Positions 54,219-63,255 of a stretch of DNA of 64,000 nucleotides are shown piece after piece. This DNA comes from Mycobacterium shigaense (lineage in GTDB: Bacteria; Actinomycetota; Actinomycetes; Mycobacteriales; Mycobacteriaceae). The position numbers and the translations under genes were made by a program. The stretch covers positions 5,168,661-5,232,660 of the forward strand of contig NZ_AP018164.1 of the NCBI RefSeq assembly GCF_002356315.1, read 5' to 3'. The stretch's first letter is position 1, and each line of letters begins with the position of its first letter. Under the pieces are notes generated by a model. The model was not told where the DNA came from. It saw only the letters and a list, made by a program, of their open reading frames with translations, and did no database searches.

Positions 54219-55232
54219 ATGACCGCCTCTGCTGCTAACGAGACAGTCCACAACGTGATCGTTATTGGTTCCGGTCCGGCCGGCTACACCGCGGCGCTCT
54301 ACACCGCCCGCGCCCAACTGGCGCCGCTGGTCTTCGAGGGCACCGCTTTCGGTGGCGCGTTGATGACGACGACCGAGGTGGAGAACTACCCGGGGTTCCG
54401 CGACGGCGTCACGGGCCCGGAACTGATGGACCAGATGCGCGAGCAGGCGCTGCGGTTCGGCGCGGACCTGCGCATGGAGGACGTCGAGTCGGTATCGCTG
54501 GATGGGCCGATCAAATCCGTGGTGACCGCCGACGGGGAGACCTACCGGGCCCGCGCCGTGATCCTGGCGATGGGGGCCGCGGCGCGCTACCTCAACGTCC
54601 CCGGCGAGCAGGAGTTGCTGGGCCGCGGGGTCAGCTCGTGTGCCACCTGTGACGGTTTCTTCTTCAAGGACCAGGACATCGCCGTCATCGGCGGCGGTGA
54701 CTCCGCGATGGAAGAGGCCACGTTCTTGACCCGGTTTGCCCGCAGCGTGACCTTGGTGCACCGCCGCGAGGAGTTCCGCGCATCGAAGATCATGCTCGAC
54801 CGCGCGCGTAACAACGACAAGATCAAGTTCGTCACCAACGCCGTCGTGGAAGGCGTCGAGGGCGATACTTCGGTGACCGGATTGCGCTTGCGCGACACGG
54901 TAACTGGCGAAGAATCGACCCTCGCCGTGACGGGTGTCTTCGTTGCGATCGGTCACGACCCTCGGTCGGCTCTGGTGCGTGACGCCGTCGACGTCGACCC
55001 GGAAGGCTACGTCCTTGTCCAGGGCCGCACCACCAGGACCTCAGTGGACGGCGTTTTCGCCGCCGGTGACCTGGTGGACCACACCTACCGGCAAGCGGTG
55101 ACCGCGGCCGGCAGCGGCTGTTCGGCGGCCATCGATGCGGAGCGCTGGCTGGCCGAACACGAAGAGTCGGGAGCGGCCGCGGACGGCCAATCCAATGCCG
55201 GGAACACCGATCTGATTGGAGCACCACGATGA
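54219..55232 (+). CDS. trxB2: Thioredoxin reductase TrxB2
   Basis: 337 aa (Mtb 335) from the ATG at 54219. The FAD motif IVIGSGPAGYTAAL lies at 14-27, the redox-active CATC at C141-C144, and the NADPH-binding IAVIGGGDSAMEEA at ~155-170. It passes electrons from NADPH to TrxC, the main thiol defence beside mycothiol. It overlaps trxC by four bases. The enzyme is of the low-molecular-weight bacterial type. Confidence 0.97.
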   Translation: MTASAANETVHNVIVIGSGPAGYTAALYTARAQLAPLVFEGTAFGGALMTTTEVENYPGFRDGVTGPELMDQMREQALRFGADLRMEDVESVSLDGPIKSVVTADGETYRARAVILAMGAAARYLNVPGEQELLGRGVSSCATCDGFFFKDQDIAVIGGGDSAMEEATFLTRFARSVTLVHRREEFRASKIMLDRARNNDKIKFVTNAVVEGVEGDTSVTGLRLRDTVTGEESTLAVTGVFVAIGHDPRSALVRDAVDVDPEGYVLVQGRTTRTSVDGVFAAGDLVDHTYRQAVTAAGSGCSAAIDAERWLAEHEESGAAADGQSNAGNTDLIGAPR

Positions 55233-55582
55233 GCGACACCGAAAAGGCCGGGGCCACAATAGAAGTCTCCGATGCATCGTTTTCCACCGATGTGTTGTCC
55301 AGCGAAAAGCCTGTGCTGGTTGACTTTTGGGCCACCTGGTGCGGGCCGTGCAAAATGGTGGCACCGGTGCTCGAAGAGATCGCGGCCGAACGCGGCGAAC
55401 AGCTCACGGTCGCCAAGCTAGATGTCGACGCCAACCCGGAAACGGCCCGCGATTTCCAGGTGGTCTCGATCCCCACACTGATCTTGTTCAAGGACGGCCA
55501 ACCGGTCAAACGGATCGTCGGCGCCAAGGGCAAAGCGGCCCTGTTGCGTGAGCTGTCCGACGCGGTCCCCAACCTCAACTGA
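55229..55582 (+). CDS. trxC: Thioredoxin TrxC
   Basis: 117 aa, with the active site W37-C38-G39-P40-C41 and the cis-Pro segment VSIPTLILF. It is a normal-length cytosolic thioredoxin. Its start overlaps the end of trxB2, so the reductase and its substrate are translated together. Confidence 0.97.
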   Translation: MSDTEKAGATIEVSDASFSTDVLSSEKPVLVDFWATWCGPCKMVAPVLEEIAAERGEQLTVAKLDVDANPETARDFQVVSIPTLILFKDGQPVKRIVGAKGKAALLRELSDAVPNLN

Positions 55583-55713
55583 TCGCGCTGCGCTTCGACG
55601 CGGCCCCCGCCGCCTAGCCTGGGGTTTTCCCGAAATTGAGCAGAGTCTGCGACAATACCGGTTAGCTGTAATGCGTTTGTCAGGCTGTCAGTTTGTCCCG
55701 GAGGGCCCTTGGT

Positions 55714-56934
55714 ATGTCGAGTCCGCGCCGCGAAAATGGCGACGCGCTGCGCTGTGGTGACCGCAGCGCTGCTGTGACCGAGATCCGGGCCGCGCTGGGT
55801 GCGCTTGGGCTGCTGGAAAGTTCCGACGCAGACCTGACCACGGGTCGGCATGTGGCGCTTGAGGTGTTCGACAACGAACTCGACCGGGCGGTGCGCGCCT
55901 TCCAGCAACACCGCGGGCTGTTGGTCGACGGCATCGTAGGCGAGGCCACCTACCGGGCCCTCAAGGAGGCGTCCTACCGGCTTGGCGCCCGGACGCTGTT
56001 TCACCAATTCGGCGCGCCATTGTACGGCGACGACGTCGCGACGTTGCAGGCCCGGCTGCAGGACCTCGGCTTCTACACAGGTTTGGTCGACGGGCATTTC
56101 GGGCTTCAGACGCACAATGCGTTGATGTCCTACCAGCGCGAGTACGGACTGGCCGCCGACGGCATCTGCGGCCCGGAAACGTTGCGCTCCTTGTACTTTC
56201 TGAGTTCACGCGTGACCGGCGGCTCACCGCACGCCATTCGCGAAGAGGAACTGGTGCGCCGGTCGGGCCCGCGGTTGTCGGGCAAGCGGATCATCATCGA
56301 TCCGGGCCGCGGCGGCCCCGACCACGGACTCATCGCGCAGGGTCACGGCGGTCCCATCAGCGAAGCGGATGTGTTGTGGGACTTGGCAAGTCGGCTCGAA
56401 GGCCGGATGACGGCGATCGGCATGGAGACGTTCCTGTCCCGGCCGACCAACCGCAGCCCATCCGATGCCGAGCGCGCCGCGACGGCCAACAACGTCGGCG
56501 CGGACCTGATGATCAGCCTGCGCTGCGAGGCCCAGGCCAGCCCCTCGGCCAATGGCGTGGCGTCGTTTCACTTCGGCAATTCGCACGGCTCGGTGTCGAC
56601 GATCGGCCGCAATCTTGCCGACTTCATCCAGCGAGAAATAGTGGCGCGCACCGGATTACGCGATTGCCGGACCCACGGCCGGACGTGGGACCTGCTGCGC
56701 CTGACCCGGATGCCGACCGTCCAGGTCGACATCGGATATATCACCAATCCGCACGATCGCACGATGCTGGTATCGACGCAGACCCGCGACGCCATCGCCG
56801 AAGGCATCCTCGCCGCGGTCAAGCGGCTCTACCTGCTGGGCAAGAACGACCGGCCCACCGGAACCTTCACCTTCGCCGAACTGCTCGCTCACGAGCTGGC
56901 GGTGGAACGGGCCTCCGGGCCCGGCGGCTCCTAA
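55714..56934 (+). CDS. cwlM: Peptidoglycan regulator CwlM (amidase-like, zinc ligand lost)
   Basis: 406 aa, the same length as Mtb, starting at the ATG at 55714 after CGGAGGG. Two peptidoglycan-binding_1 domains lie at ~14-80 and ~95-155 (GLLVDGIVGEATYRALKEAS; GLVDGHFGLQTHNALMSYQR), followed by an amidase_3 fold. In active amidases the first zinc ligand lies in DPGHGG; here it is DPGRGG. This fits reports that mycobacterial CwlM is a cytosolic activator of MurA when phosphorylated by PknB. The C-terminus DRPTGTFTFAELLAHEL, bearing Thr residues, is conserved. Its stop overlaps the convergent Rv3916c-type gene. Confidence 0.95.
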   Translation: MSSPRRENGDALRCGDRSAAVTEIRAALGALGLLESSDADLTTGRHVALEVFDNELDRAVRAFQQHRGLLVDGIVGEATYRALKEASYRLGARTLFHQFGAPLYGDDVATLQARLQDLGFYTGLVDGHFGLQTHNALMSYQREYGLAADGICGPETLRSLYFLSSRVTGGSPHAIREEELVRRSGPRLSGKRIIIDPGRGGPDHGLIAQGHGGPISEADVLWDLASRLEGRMTAIGMETFLSRPTNRSPSDAERAATANNVGADLMISLRCEAQASPSANGVASFHFGNSHGSVSTIGRNLADFIQREIVARTGLRDCRTHGRTWDLLRLTRMPTVQVDIGYITNPHDRTMLVSTQTRDAIAEGILAAVKRLYLLGKNDRPTGTFTFAELLAHELAVERASGPGGS

Positions 56935-57680
56935 CCGTTCCGGTCGGCCCGCAACGCACTACTCGCCGTCAACCCGGCACCGACGGGCTGCTCCAACTGA
57001 GCGTTGGCAAGCAGGCGCTCCAGGGCGGCCTCCACCTCGGCCTTCCAGCCTAAGCCCTTGTCCAGCTCGAGTCGCAGCCGCGGGAAATACGAATGCGGCG
57101 CCACCACAACAAATCCCACGTCTTGCAAGAACTGCGCGTCGATGATGCACCGTTCCACCGAGCACTCGCCGAGCGCCTCGAGCACCGGCCGCACGCCGGG
57201 TTCCACCAGTTGCGGATCTTGTAGTTCCGACGCCGCCGGCGTCCGGCCGAACGCCTCGAGCGCCCGGACGCCGCGTCGCACCAGCTCGTCGATGACCTGG
57301 GCGAGCAGGCTATGCGGCAGATCGTCGGAGGCATGCCCCGGCTCGATGCCCATCGATGTCAGCAGGACCGCGTCCGGCGACACCGGCGCGGTGGGAAACC
57401 GCGCCGCCCGCGGTACCGCACCAGGCGGCGCGTAAAGCACGTAACCGAGGCACGACGGCTCGGCATGGCTGTGCTCGTCGGGGACAGTCATCGCGACCTG
57501 TCCGCACGAACCCCACTCCAGCATCACCATCGACAGCCAGGCTTCCTTTTCGAATTCCGGGTCGGCGAGCTGATTGTCGCCCAGTGTCGTGGGGTCGACC
57601 TCCCAGAAGACACACTGGCGGGCGTGCTTCGGAAGCTGCTCGAACGCTTCGAGCCGCAGCGGTGTGATTCGAGCAGACAC
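56931..57680 (-). CDS. Conserved hypothetical protein, Rv3916c-type (GNAT-like)
   Basis: 249 aa (Mtb 244), GTG start at 57680. The middle part (SCLGYVLYAPPGAVP; DDLPHSLLAQVIDELVRRGV) resembles the acetyl-CoA-binding arrangement of GNAT acetyltransferases, but the R/QxxGxG/A loop is not clear. The position beside parB and cwlM is conserved in mycobacteria. Function is unknown. Confidence 0.75.
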   Translation of the reverse strand: MSARITPLRLEAFEQLPKHARQCVFWEVDPTTLGDNQLADPEFEKEAWLSMVMLEWGSCGQVAMTVPDEHSHAEPSCLGYVLYAPPGAVPRAARFPTAPVSPDAVLLTSMGIEPGHASDDLPHSLLAQVIDELVRRGVRALEAFGRTPAASELQDPQLVEPGVRPVLEALGECSVERCIIDAQFLQDVGFVVVAPHSYFPRLRLELDKGLGWKAEVEAALERLLANAQLEQPVGAGLTASSALRADRNG

Positions 57681-57880
57681 TAGCCTCCTGGCTTCCGTGC
57701 GTACTGCAGCCGACTGCCTACAGCCCGGCCGTCCTGGCTGACATGCACCACCAACCGCTCCAGAATAGGAGAGTTTGCCGCCATCGGGCCACTGTTGGCG
57801 TTGTCACGCGGGCCGGCCAGAGCTAGCAACCGACCATCCTGCAACCGGCCCGCGCAGAGCCACGAAATCTTTTGGCGCAC
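57680..57880 (-). CDS. Candidate small protein upstream of the Rv3916c-type gene
   Basis: 66 codons from a GTG at 57880 to a TAG whose last base overlaps the next GTG (TAGTG). About 70% of third positions are G or C, less than in neighbouring genes but above the average for non-coding DNA. The residues AGRLQDGRLLALAGPRDNAN look protein-like. Translational coupling favours a real gene; the weak codon bias and lack of a recognised family leave it doubtful. Confidence 0.3.
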   Translation of the reverse strand: MRQKISWLCAGRLQDGRLLALAGPRDNANSGPMAANSPILERLVVHVSQDGRAVGSRLQYARKPGG

Positions 57881-57963
57881 AGCAGCTTCCGTCGGATGAT
57901 GGTGGTTTCGCGACCGGCAGCGGGCCGCGGTGTCACAGTGACGTAATTACAGGGGGTATCGGG

Positions 57964-58944
57964 TCATGCCTTGGGCGGGCTCATCACGTCGATAATTCGC
58001 TGAAGATCCTCGACCGATCCGAACTCGACGACGATTTTGCCCTTGCGCTTACCGAGGCTCACCGAGACGCGGGTGTCGAACGCATTCGACAGCCGGTCGG
58101 CGACGTCCTGAAGGCCGGGCATCTGAATCGGCTTGCGGCGCTGGGGCGGCGGGGTGGCGGCGTCACCCCGATTGGCCAGGGTGACGGCCTCCTCGGTGGC
58201 GCGCACCGACAGACCCTCGGCGACGATCCGGCTGGCGAGCTCCTCCTGCGCCTCGGGACCGGATTCCAGGGACAGCAGCGCGCGGGCGTGGCCCGCGGAG
58301 AGCACCCCCGCGGCCACCCGCCGCTGCACCGCGATCGGCAACTTCAGCAGCCGGATCATGTTACTGATCAGCGGCCGCGAGCGACCGATCCGGGATGCCA
58401 GTTCGTCGTGGGTGACCCCGAACTCGTCGAGCAGTTGTTGGTAAGCCGCCGCCTCTTCCAACGGGTTGAGCTGGACCCGGTGGATGTTCTCGAGCAGGGC
58501 GTCGCGCAGCAGGTTGTCATCGCCCGTCTCGCGGACGATCGCCGGGATGGTCGCCAGCCCCGCCTCCTGAGCGGCCCGCCAGCGCCGCTCCCCCATCACG
58601 ATCTGATAGCGGGCGCCGCCCGGCGATTCTGCCGCCCGCACCACGATGGGTTGCAGCAGCCCGAATTCGCGGATGGAATGCACCAACTCGGCGAGGGCCT
58701 CTTCGTCGAACACCTGCCGGGGCTGGCGCGGATTGGCCTCGATGTCGGACGGCGCGATCTCCCGGTAGACCGCGCCTATGCCGGCGCCGGCCGGGGCCGG
58801 TCCGCCGATCAGGACGTCGGCGGCGGCATCGCCCATCCGAGGACCGAGGGTCGCCGGCCCCGAGTCGCCCTCCGCGGGGCCGGTGGGGATCAGCGAGGCC
58901 AAGCCTCGCCCGAGGCCGCCCTTTTTCCGTACCGGCTGCGTCAT
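57964..58944 (-). CDS. parB: Chromosome partitioning protein ParB
   Basis: 326 aa from the ATG at 58944, chosen because GAAGGGA lies six bases upstream and MTQPVRKKGGLGRGLASLIP matches ParB; a TTG at 58971 and an ATG at 58950 also lie in frame. The ParB/Srx CTP-binding domain includes GERRWRAAQEAG and ENIHRVQLNPLEEAAAY. A helix-turn-helix (ELASRIGRSRPLISNMIRLL) binds parS, and the C-terminal ~60 residues dimerise. It follows parA. Confidence 0.96.
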   Translation of the reverse strand: MTQPVRKKGGLGRGLASLIPTGPAEGDSGPATLGPRMGDAAADVLIGGPAPAGAGIGAVYREIAPSDIEANPRQPRQVFDEEALAELVHSIREFGLLQPIVVRAAESPGGARYQIVMGERRWRAAQEAGLATIPAIVRETGDDNLLRDALLENIHRVQLNPLEEAAAYQQLLDEFGVTHDELASRIGRSRPLISNMIRLLKLPIAVQRRVAAGVLSAGHARALLSLESGPEAQEELASRIVAEGLSVRATEEAVTLANRGDAATPPPQRRKPIQMPGLQDVADRLSNAFDTRVSVSLGKRKGKIVVEFGSVEDLQRIIDVMSPPKA

Positions 58945-58967
58945 GTTCATCCCTTCACGAATGGTCG

Positions 58968-59972
58968 TCAACCACGCTGCGCGAGTTCGCGGCTCGCATC
59001 GAGATAGCTCATCGCCCCGCGCGATCCGGGGTCGTAGTCGATGATCGTCATGCTGTAGCCCGGCGCCTCCGACACCTTGACGCTGCGCGGGATCACGGTC
59101 CGCAACACCTTGGCGCCGAAGTAGCGGCGCACCTCCTCGGCCACCTGATCGGCGAGCTTGGTGCGGCCGTCATACATCGTGAGAATCACCGTCGTCACAT
59201 CGAGTTGGGGGTTCAGGTGCGCCTTGACCATCTCGATGTTCCGCATCAGCTGCGACACACCCTCGAGCGCGTAGTACTCGCACTGGATCGGAATCATCAC
59301 CTCCGGTGCGGCCACAAGCGCGTTGATGGTGAGCAACCCGAGCGACGGCGGGCAGTCCACGAAGACGTAGTCGAAGTCGAAGTGGTCCAGCTCCGCCAAA
59401 GCGGTACGCAATCGATTCTCGCGCGCAACCATGCTGACCAATTCGATCTCGGCGCCGGCCAAATCGATCGTCGAGGGAACGCAGAACAGGCGGTCGCTGT
59501 GCGGGCTGCGGCGGAGCGCGTTCTCGATCGTCTCCTCGCCGAGAAGCACTTCGTACGACGACGGTGTGCCCGATTGCCGGTCGGTGATACCGAGGGCCGT
59601 GCTCGCGTTGCCCTGCGGGTCGAGATCGATGACGAGCGTCTTCAGTCCCTGCAGCGCGAGTGCGGCGGCGAGGTTGACCGCCGTGGTCGTCTTGCCGACG
59701 CCGCCCTTCTGGTTCGCCACCGTGAACACTCGGCGGTGCGCCGGACGTGGCAAGGGCGGGTAAGTCGTGTGCAGAATCCGCATCGCGCGCTCGGCGGCGG
59801 CGCCGATCGGCGTGTCGAATTCGTTGGATGTTTCACGTGAAACATCAGCCGCCGGTGGGGGCACCATCGCCTCCGGTGCCAGCGGCACCCCGATGGGAGC
59901 GGCCATGGGAGCCGGCGGGTGCGGCGCGCTTTGGTGCGACCGGGATCCGGGGGCGCCGTCGGGAGTGCTCAT
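58968..59972 (-). CDS. parA: Chromosome partitioning ATPase ParA
   Basis: 334 aa from the ATG at 59972, preceded by AAAGGAG; in-frame sequence upstream belongs to gidB. The deviant Walker A KGGVGKTT lies at 89-96, with LVIDLDPQGNASTALG and YVFVDCPPSLGLLT following. An unstructured Pro/Ala-rich tail of ~45 residues precedes the domain. The parS site at 59830-59845 is inside the gene and encodes residues around DVSRETS. ParA moves the ParB-parS complex of the origin to the cell pole. Confidence 0.96.
   Translation of the reverse strand: MSTPDGAPGSRSHQSAPHPPAPMAAPIGVPLAPEAMVPPPAADVSRETSNEFDTPIGAAAERAMRILHTTYPPLPRPAHRRVFTVANQKGGVGKTTTAVNLAAALALQGLKTLVIDLDPQGNASTALGITDRQSGTPSSYEVLLGEETIENALRRSPHSDRLFCVPSTIDLAGAEIELVSMVARENRLRTALAELDHFDFDYVFVDCPPSLGLLTINALVAAPEVMIPIQCEYYALEGVSQLMRNIEMVKAHLNPQLDVTTVILTMYDGRTKLADQVAEEVRRYFGAKVLRTVIPRSVKVSEAPGYSMTIIDYDPGSRGAMSYLDASRELAQRG
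59830..59845. promoter_or_regulatory. parS centromere site inside parA
   Basis: TGTTTCACGTGAAACA, a perfect 16-bp palindrome, equals the parS consensus bound by ParB. It lies in the coding sequence near the 5' end of parA. Confidence 0.97.
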
Positions 59973-60718
59973 CGAGATCTCCTTTTTGACGACACCGGTC
60001 GGTCCGACGGCGGCTGTCCGCGCTCCGCCACCACGACGGTTGCGGGCGGACGCAAGTAGTTCGCGCCACATGTCATCACCTTGACATCAACGGCACCGGC
60101 CGCGGCCATCACACGCCGGTGTTCGTGGGCTTCGTCCGGGGCACGCTCCCCCTTGATCGCAATCATCCTCCCGCCCGGCCGAAGCAACGGCATACTCCAC
60201 TTCGTCAACTTGTCCAACGCGGCAACCGCTCGAGACACCGCCGCGTCCCTTCCGCCGAATTGGTCGCGCACCCAAGCCTCCTCGGCACGGCCGCGCACCA
60301 CCTCAATGGACAACCCTAGATCGGCGGCGGCCTCTTTGAGAAACTCGCTGCGCCGCAACAACGGCTCGAGGAGAACAACCTCGAGGTCCGGCCGGGCGAG
60401 CGCCAACGGTATGCCGGGCAGGCCCGCCCCGCTCCCGATATCGATGACCCGCTCGCCCTCACCCAGCATCTCCCCGACGGCCGCGCTATTAAGTAGGTGG
60501 CGATCCCAAATGCGGTCGACTTCGCGGGGGCCGAGCAGTCCGCGTTCCACCCCCGCAGTTGCCAGGAGTTCCGCGTATCGCGTGGTGGTCTCGAGGCGGG
60601 CTCCGAACACCCGGACCGCTGCGTCGGGCGCTTCCGGCGGGCCGGCCGGCACCGCGTCCGTCACCGCTCCGGTGGCCCGCACCCGATCGGATTGCTCGAC
60701 ATGTTTCACGTGAAACAT
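59969..60718 (-). CDS. gidB: 16S rRNA (guanine-N7) methyltransferase RsmG/GidB
   Basis: 249 aa from the ATG at 60718 (Mtb 224; the N-terminus is longer). The SAM-binding motif VIDIGSGAGLPGIPLA lies at ~90-105, followed by VVLLEPLLRRSEFLKE and SRAVAALDKLTKWSMPLL. It methylates G527 (E. coli numbering) of 16S rRNA; loss gives low-level streptomycin resistance. The first codons MFHVKH are encoded by a parS site, so this start may be partly fixed by that site. Its stop overlaps the start of parA. Confidence 0.93.
   Translation of the reverse strand: MFHVKHVEQSDRVRATGAVTDAVPAGPPEAPDAAVRVFGARLETTTRYAELLATAGVERGLLGPREVDRIWDRHLLNSAAVGEMLGEGERVIDIGSGAGLPGIPLALARPDLEVVLLEPLLRRSEFLKEAAADLGLSIEVVRGRAEEAWVRDQFGGRDAAVSRAVAALDKLTKWSMPLLRPGGRMIAIKGERAPDEAHEHRRVMAAAGAVDVKVMTCGANYLRPPATVVVAERGQPPSDRPVSSKRRSR
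60702..60717. promoter_or_regulatory. parS centromere site at the 5' end of gidB
   Basis: A second perfect TGTTTCACGTGAAACA, 872 bp from the first. It overlaps codons 1-6 of gidB. Two sites this close should seed one ParB cluster near the origin. Confidence 0.97.
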
Positions 60719-60785
60719 TCCTCTGCTTTTGCGGAGTCCTGGCGGGCGGGGTGCGCCGACGAACTACACCTCTGTAACTCGGTGC

Positions 60786-61358
60786 TCAGTCGTGAAGCAC
60801 GACAACGCGGCGCGAGGGCTCAACGCCTTCGCTCTCGCTGTGCACACCTGGCACCGCCGCGACGGCGTCGTGGACGATCTTGCGCTCGAACGGAGTCATC
60901 GGGCGCAGTTCCTCTCGCTCGCCGCTGTCCAGCACCCGCCGCGCGACCTTGTCGCCCAACGCGGCCAGCTCCTCGCGCCGCCGTCGCCGCCAGCTCGCGA
61001 TGTCGAGCATCAGCCGGCTGCGCACTCCCGTCTTTTGGTGGACCGCGAGCCGGGTGAGCTCCTGCAGCGCGTCGAGTACTTCCCCGCCACGCCCCACCAA
61101 CTTGTTCAGGTCGTCGCTACCGTCGATGCTCACGACCGCCCGGCTGCCCTCGACATCCAGATCGATGTCCCCGTCGAAGTCCAGCAGATCCAGCAACTCT
61201 TCGAGATAGTCGCCGGCGATCTCGCCCTCGGCGACCAACCGCTCCTCCAGGTCGTCGGGCTCGCCGGCGCCGCCATCCTCCGCCGTCGCGCCTTCCAGAT
61301 CGTCTTCAACCGCGACCGGAGTGTCCAGATCGCGACCGGTGGTCTCGGCTTCTGTCAT
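60786..61358 (-). CDS. jag: RNA-binding protein Jag/KhpB-like (Rv3920c-type)
   Basis: 190 aa from the ATG at 61358, preceded by GAGGGAGAG; a GTG at 61379 is less likely. An acidic N-terminal tail is followed by a KH domain (DGSDDLNKLVGRGGEVLDAL) and an R3H domain (MTPFERKIVHDAVAAV, HSESEGVEPSRRVVV). It binds RNA and in other bacteria affects cell elongation. It lies between yidC and gidB, its conserved position. Confidence 0.93.
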   Translation of the reverse strand: MTEAETTGRDLDTPVAVEDDLEGATAEDGGAGEPDDLEERLVAEGEIAGDYLEELLDLLDFDGDIDLDVEGSRAVVSIDGSDDLNKLVGRGGEVLDALQELTRLAVHQKTGVRSRLMLDIASWRRRRREELAALGDKVARRVLDSGEREELRPMTPFERKIVHDAVAAVPGVHSESEGVEPSRRVVVLHD

Positions 61359-61441
61359 CGTTTTCTCTCCCTCATTCACAGGTCTTAAGTCTCAATGCGG
61401 TCACCCACCGGCGACGGACCGATAACGCCGGGTGACCACGG

Positions 61442-62536
61442 TCAGCGTCTGCGTCGTTTCGGACGCGCCCCTGGCCGCGGTGTGCGGGCGGGGCCGTTGT
61501 TACGCACGGTCGAATCCGCTTTGCCCGGCTGTGCCCGCGTCGCGTCCTCGTCGCCTGCCGCGTCGTCGGCGGCCACGCCGTCCGGTGCTGCGTCGCCGTT
61601 GGTCGGCGTCGCCTTCGCGGTGCGCTTCGGCTTGGCCCCGGGGGCCGGCGCGTTGGCCGCGCGACGCTGGATCGCCTCCTGTTTCTTGGCCTCGTCCTCT
61701 TTCTCGATCATCCCGAAGACGTAGTGCTGCTGGCCGAACGTCCAGATGTTGTTCGAGACCCAGTACATGATGATGGCGAGCGGAAGGAACGGCCCACTGA
61801 CAATCACGCCGAGCGGAAACACGTACAGCGCCAGCTTGTTCATCATCGCGGTCTGGGGATTGGCCGCGGCTTCCGGACTTTGCCGGGCAACTGATGCCCG
61901 GCTGTTGAAGTACGTCGCGATGCCCGCCAGGATCATCACCGGCACCCCAACCGCGATCACCGCCGGGCGGTGGAAAACCTCGAACGCGTCCAACCCCGAG
62001 CGTTGCGTCATGGACGCGCCGATCGGCGCGCCGAATAGATTCGCCCGCAGGAAGTTCTGCACATCGGTAGGCGTGAAGACGTAGTTACCGACGAGCTTGT
62101 TCTGCGCCACCGACATCTGCTGCAAACCAATGCCGCCGGTGGTCCGGTTGAACGAACGCAGCACGTGATAGAGCCCCAGGAAAACCGGAATCTGGGCCAG
62201 CATTGGCAGGCAGCCCAGAATAGGGTTGAACCCGTGCTCGCGTTGCAGCTTCTGCATCTCGAGTGCCATGCGCTGTCGATCCTTGCTGTACTTCTTTTGG
62301 AGCGCCTTGATCTGGGGCTGCAGCTCCTGCATCTGGCGCGTGGTCCGGATCTGGCGGACGAACGGCTTGTACAGCAGCGCGCGCAGGGTGAACACCAGGA
62401 ACATCACCGACAGGGCCCACGCGAAGAAGTTCGCCGGTCCCAGCAGGGCAGCGAACAGCTTGTACCAGACCCACATGATCCACGACACCGGGTAGTAGAC
62501 GAAGTCGAGGCTGAAAAAATCAAACAAGAGATTCAC
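61442..62536 (-). CDS. yidC: Membrane protein insertase YidC
   Basis: 364 aa (Mtb 366), GTG start at 62536. About five membrane spans are seen, with the 60KD_IMP core NPILGCLPMLAQIPVFLGLY and LPLAIIMYWVSNNIWTFGQQ. A long basic, Ala/Pro-rich tail ends in PRPGARPKRRRR, which may contact the ribosome. It inserts proteins into the membrane alone or with SecYEG. The first 17 bases overlap yidD. Confidence 0.96.
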   Translation of the reverse strand: MNLLFDFFSLDFVYYPVSWIMWVWYKLFAALLGPANFFAWALSVMFLVFTLRALLYKPFVRQIRTTRQMQELQPQIKALQKKYSKDRQRMALEMQKLQREHGFNPILGCLPMLAQIPVFLGLYHVLRSFNRTTGGIGLQQMSVAQNKLVGNYVFTPTDVQNFLRANLFGAPIGASMTQRSGLDAFEVFHRPAVIAVGVPVMILAGIATYFNSRASVARQSPEAAANPQTAMMNKLALYVFPLGVIVSGPFLPLAIIMYWVSNNIWTFGQQHYVFGMIEKEDEAKKQEAIQRRAANAPAPGAKPKRTAKATPTNGDAAPDGVAADDAAGDEDATRAQPGKADSTVRNNGPARTPRPGARPKRRRR

Positions 62537-62873
62537 TCTCCCCTCGCGGCGCGCGGTAGCTTCCGGCGACGCTGGTGTCTTCGAAGTCGGTCCGGCAATC
62601 CCGGTGTGTTCCAGGGCGCTCCGGTATCGGGTCCCATCCTCCCCGATGCCACGGCCCGCACCTGACGAGCCTGGCTATAGCCAACCAACTCCCCCGAATG
62701 AGGCCGTACTCGGTAAGCGCATCGACCGCGTACTGACTGCAGGTTGGGATGAACCGACAGGTGGCCGGGCGTAGCGGCGAAACCATGTGCCTGTACAGCT
62801 GGATCACGAACACCAGTCCCCGCGCGACAGTCCTGCCCGCACCGCCGACCGCCGCCCGCACCGACATCCTCAC
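62520..62873 (-). CDS. yidD: Membrane protein insertion efficiency factor YidD
   Basis: 117 aa (Mtb 120), GTG at 62873 or ATG at 62867. It has the compact Cys motif CRFIPTCSQYAVDAL and CGPWHRGGWDPIP of YidD. It overlaps rnpA by four bases and yidC by 17, so the whole rpmH-rnpA-yidD-yidC-jag run is compact. Confidence 0.94.
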   Translation of the reverse strand: MRMSVRAAVGGAGRTVARGLVFVIQLYRHMVSPLRPATCRFIPTCSQYAVDALTEYGLIRGSWLAIARLVRCGPWHRGGWDPIPERPGTHRDCRTDFEDTSVAGSYRAPRGESESLV

Positions 62874-63232
62874 CGTCTCGTTTTCGCGTGCTCGGTAGCG
62901 CGGCGTAAGCCGGTGCGCACCTGCTTCTGCAATCGCGCCGACGAGACGCTTCGGCTGCCGGGCAACGCTCGCAGTACCACCCGATCCGACGGGTCCAGAT
63001 CGGGCAGCATCGCCCGGACGGCATGTCGCAGTCGCCGCGAGACCCGATGTCGCTGCACCGCCGAGCCAACTGCCTTTCCGACGATCAGCCCGACTCGCGG
63101 GCCGTCGTCCTCATCGCTGTCGCTGCTCCGGTGAACATGCACGACGACGTCGAGCTGCGCCGTACGCAGGCCGCGTTTGACGGTCGAGTCGAACTCGGTT
63201 GACCGCCTCATCCGATTGCGTGCCGGAAGCAC
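62870..63232 (-). CDS. rnpA: Ribonuclease P protein component RnpA
   Basis: 120 aa from the GTG at 63232, where LPARNRMRRSTEFDSTVKRG begins as in the family; the frame stays open further upstream but that part overlaps rpmH. The RNR-type motif KAVGSAVQRHRVSRRLRHAV is present. It is the protein cofactor for tRNA 5' maturation. It follows rpmH by 23 bases. Confidence 0.93.
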   Translation of the reverse strand: MLPARNRMRRSTEFDSTVKRGLRTAQLDVVVHVHRSSDSDEDDGPRVGLIVGKAVGSAVQRHRVSRRLRHAVRAMLPDLDPSDRVVLRALPGSRSVSSARLQKQVRTGLRRATEHAKTRR

Positions 63233-63255
63233 CGCCCACGAACCTGTCGCTAAGA

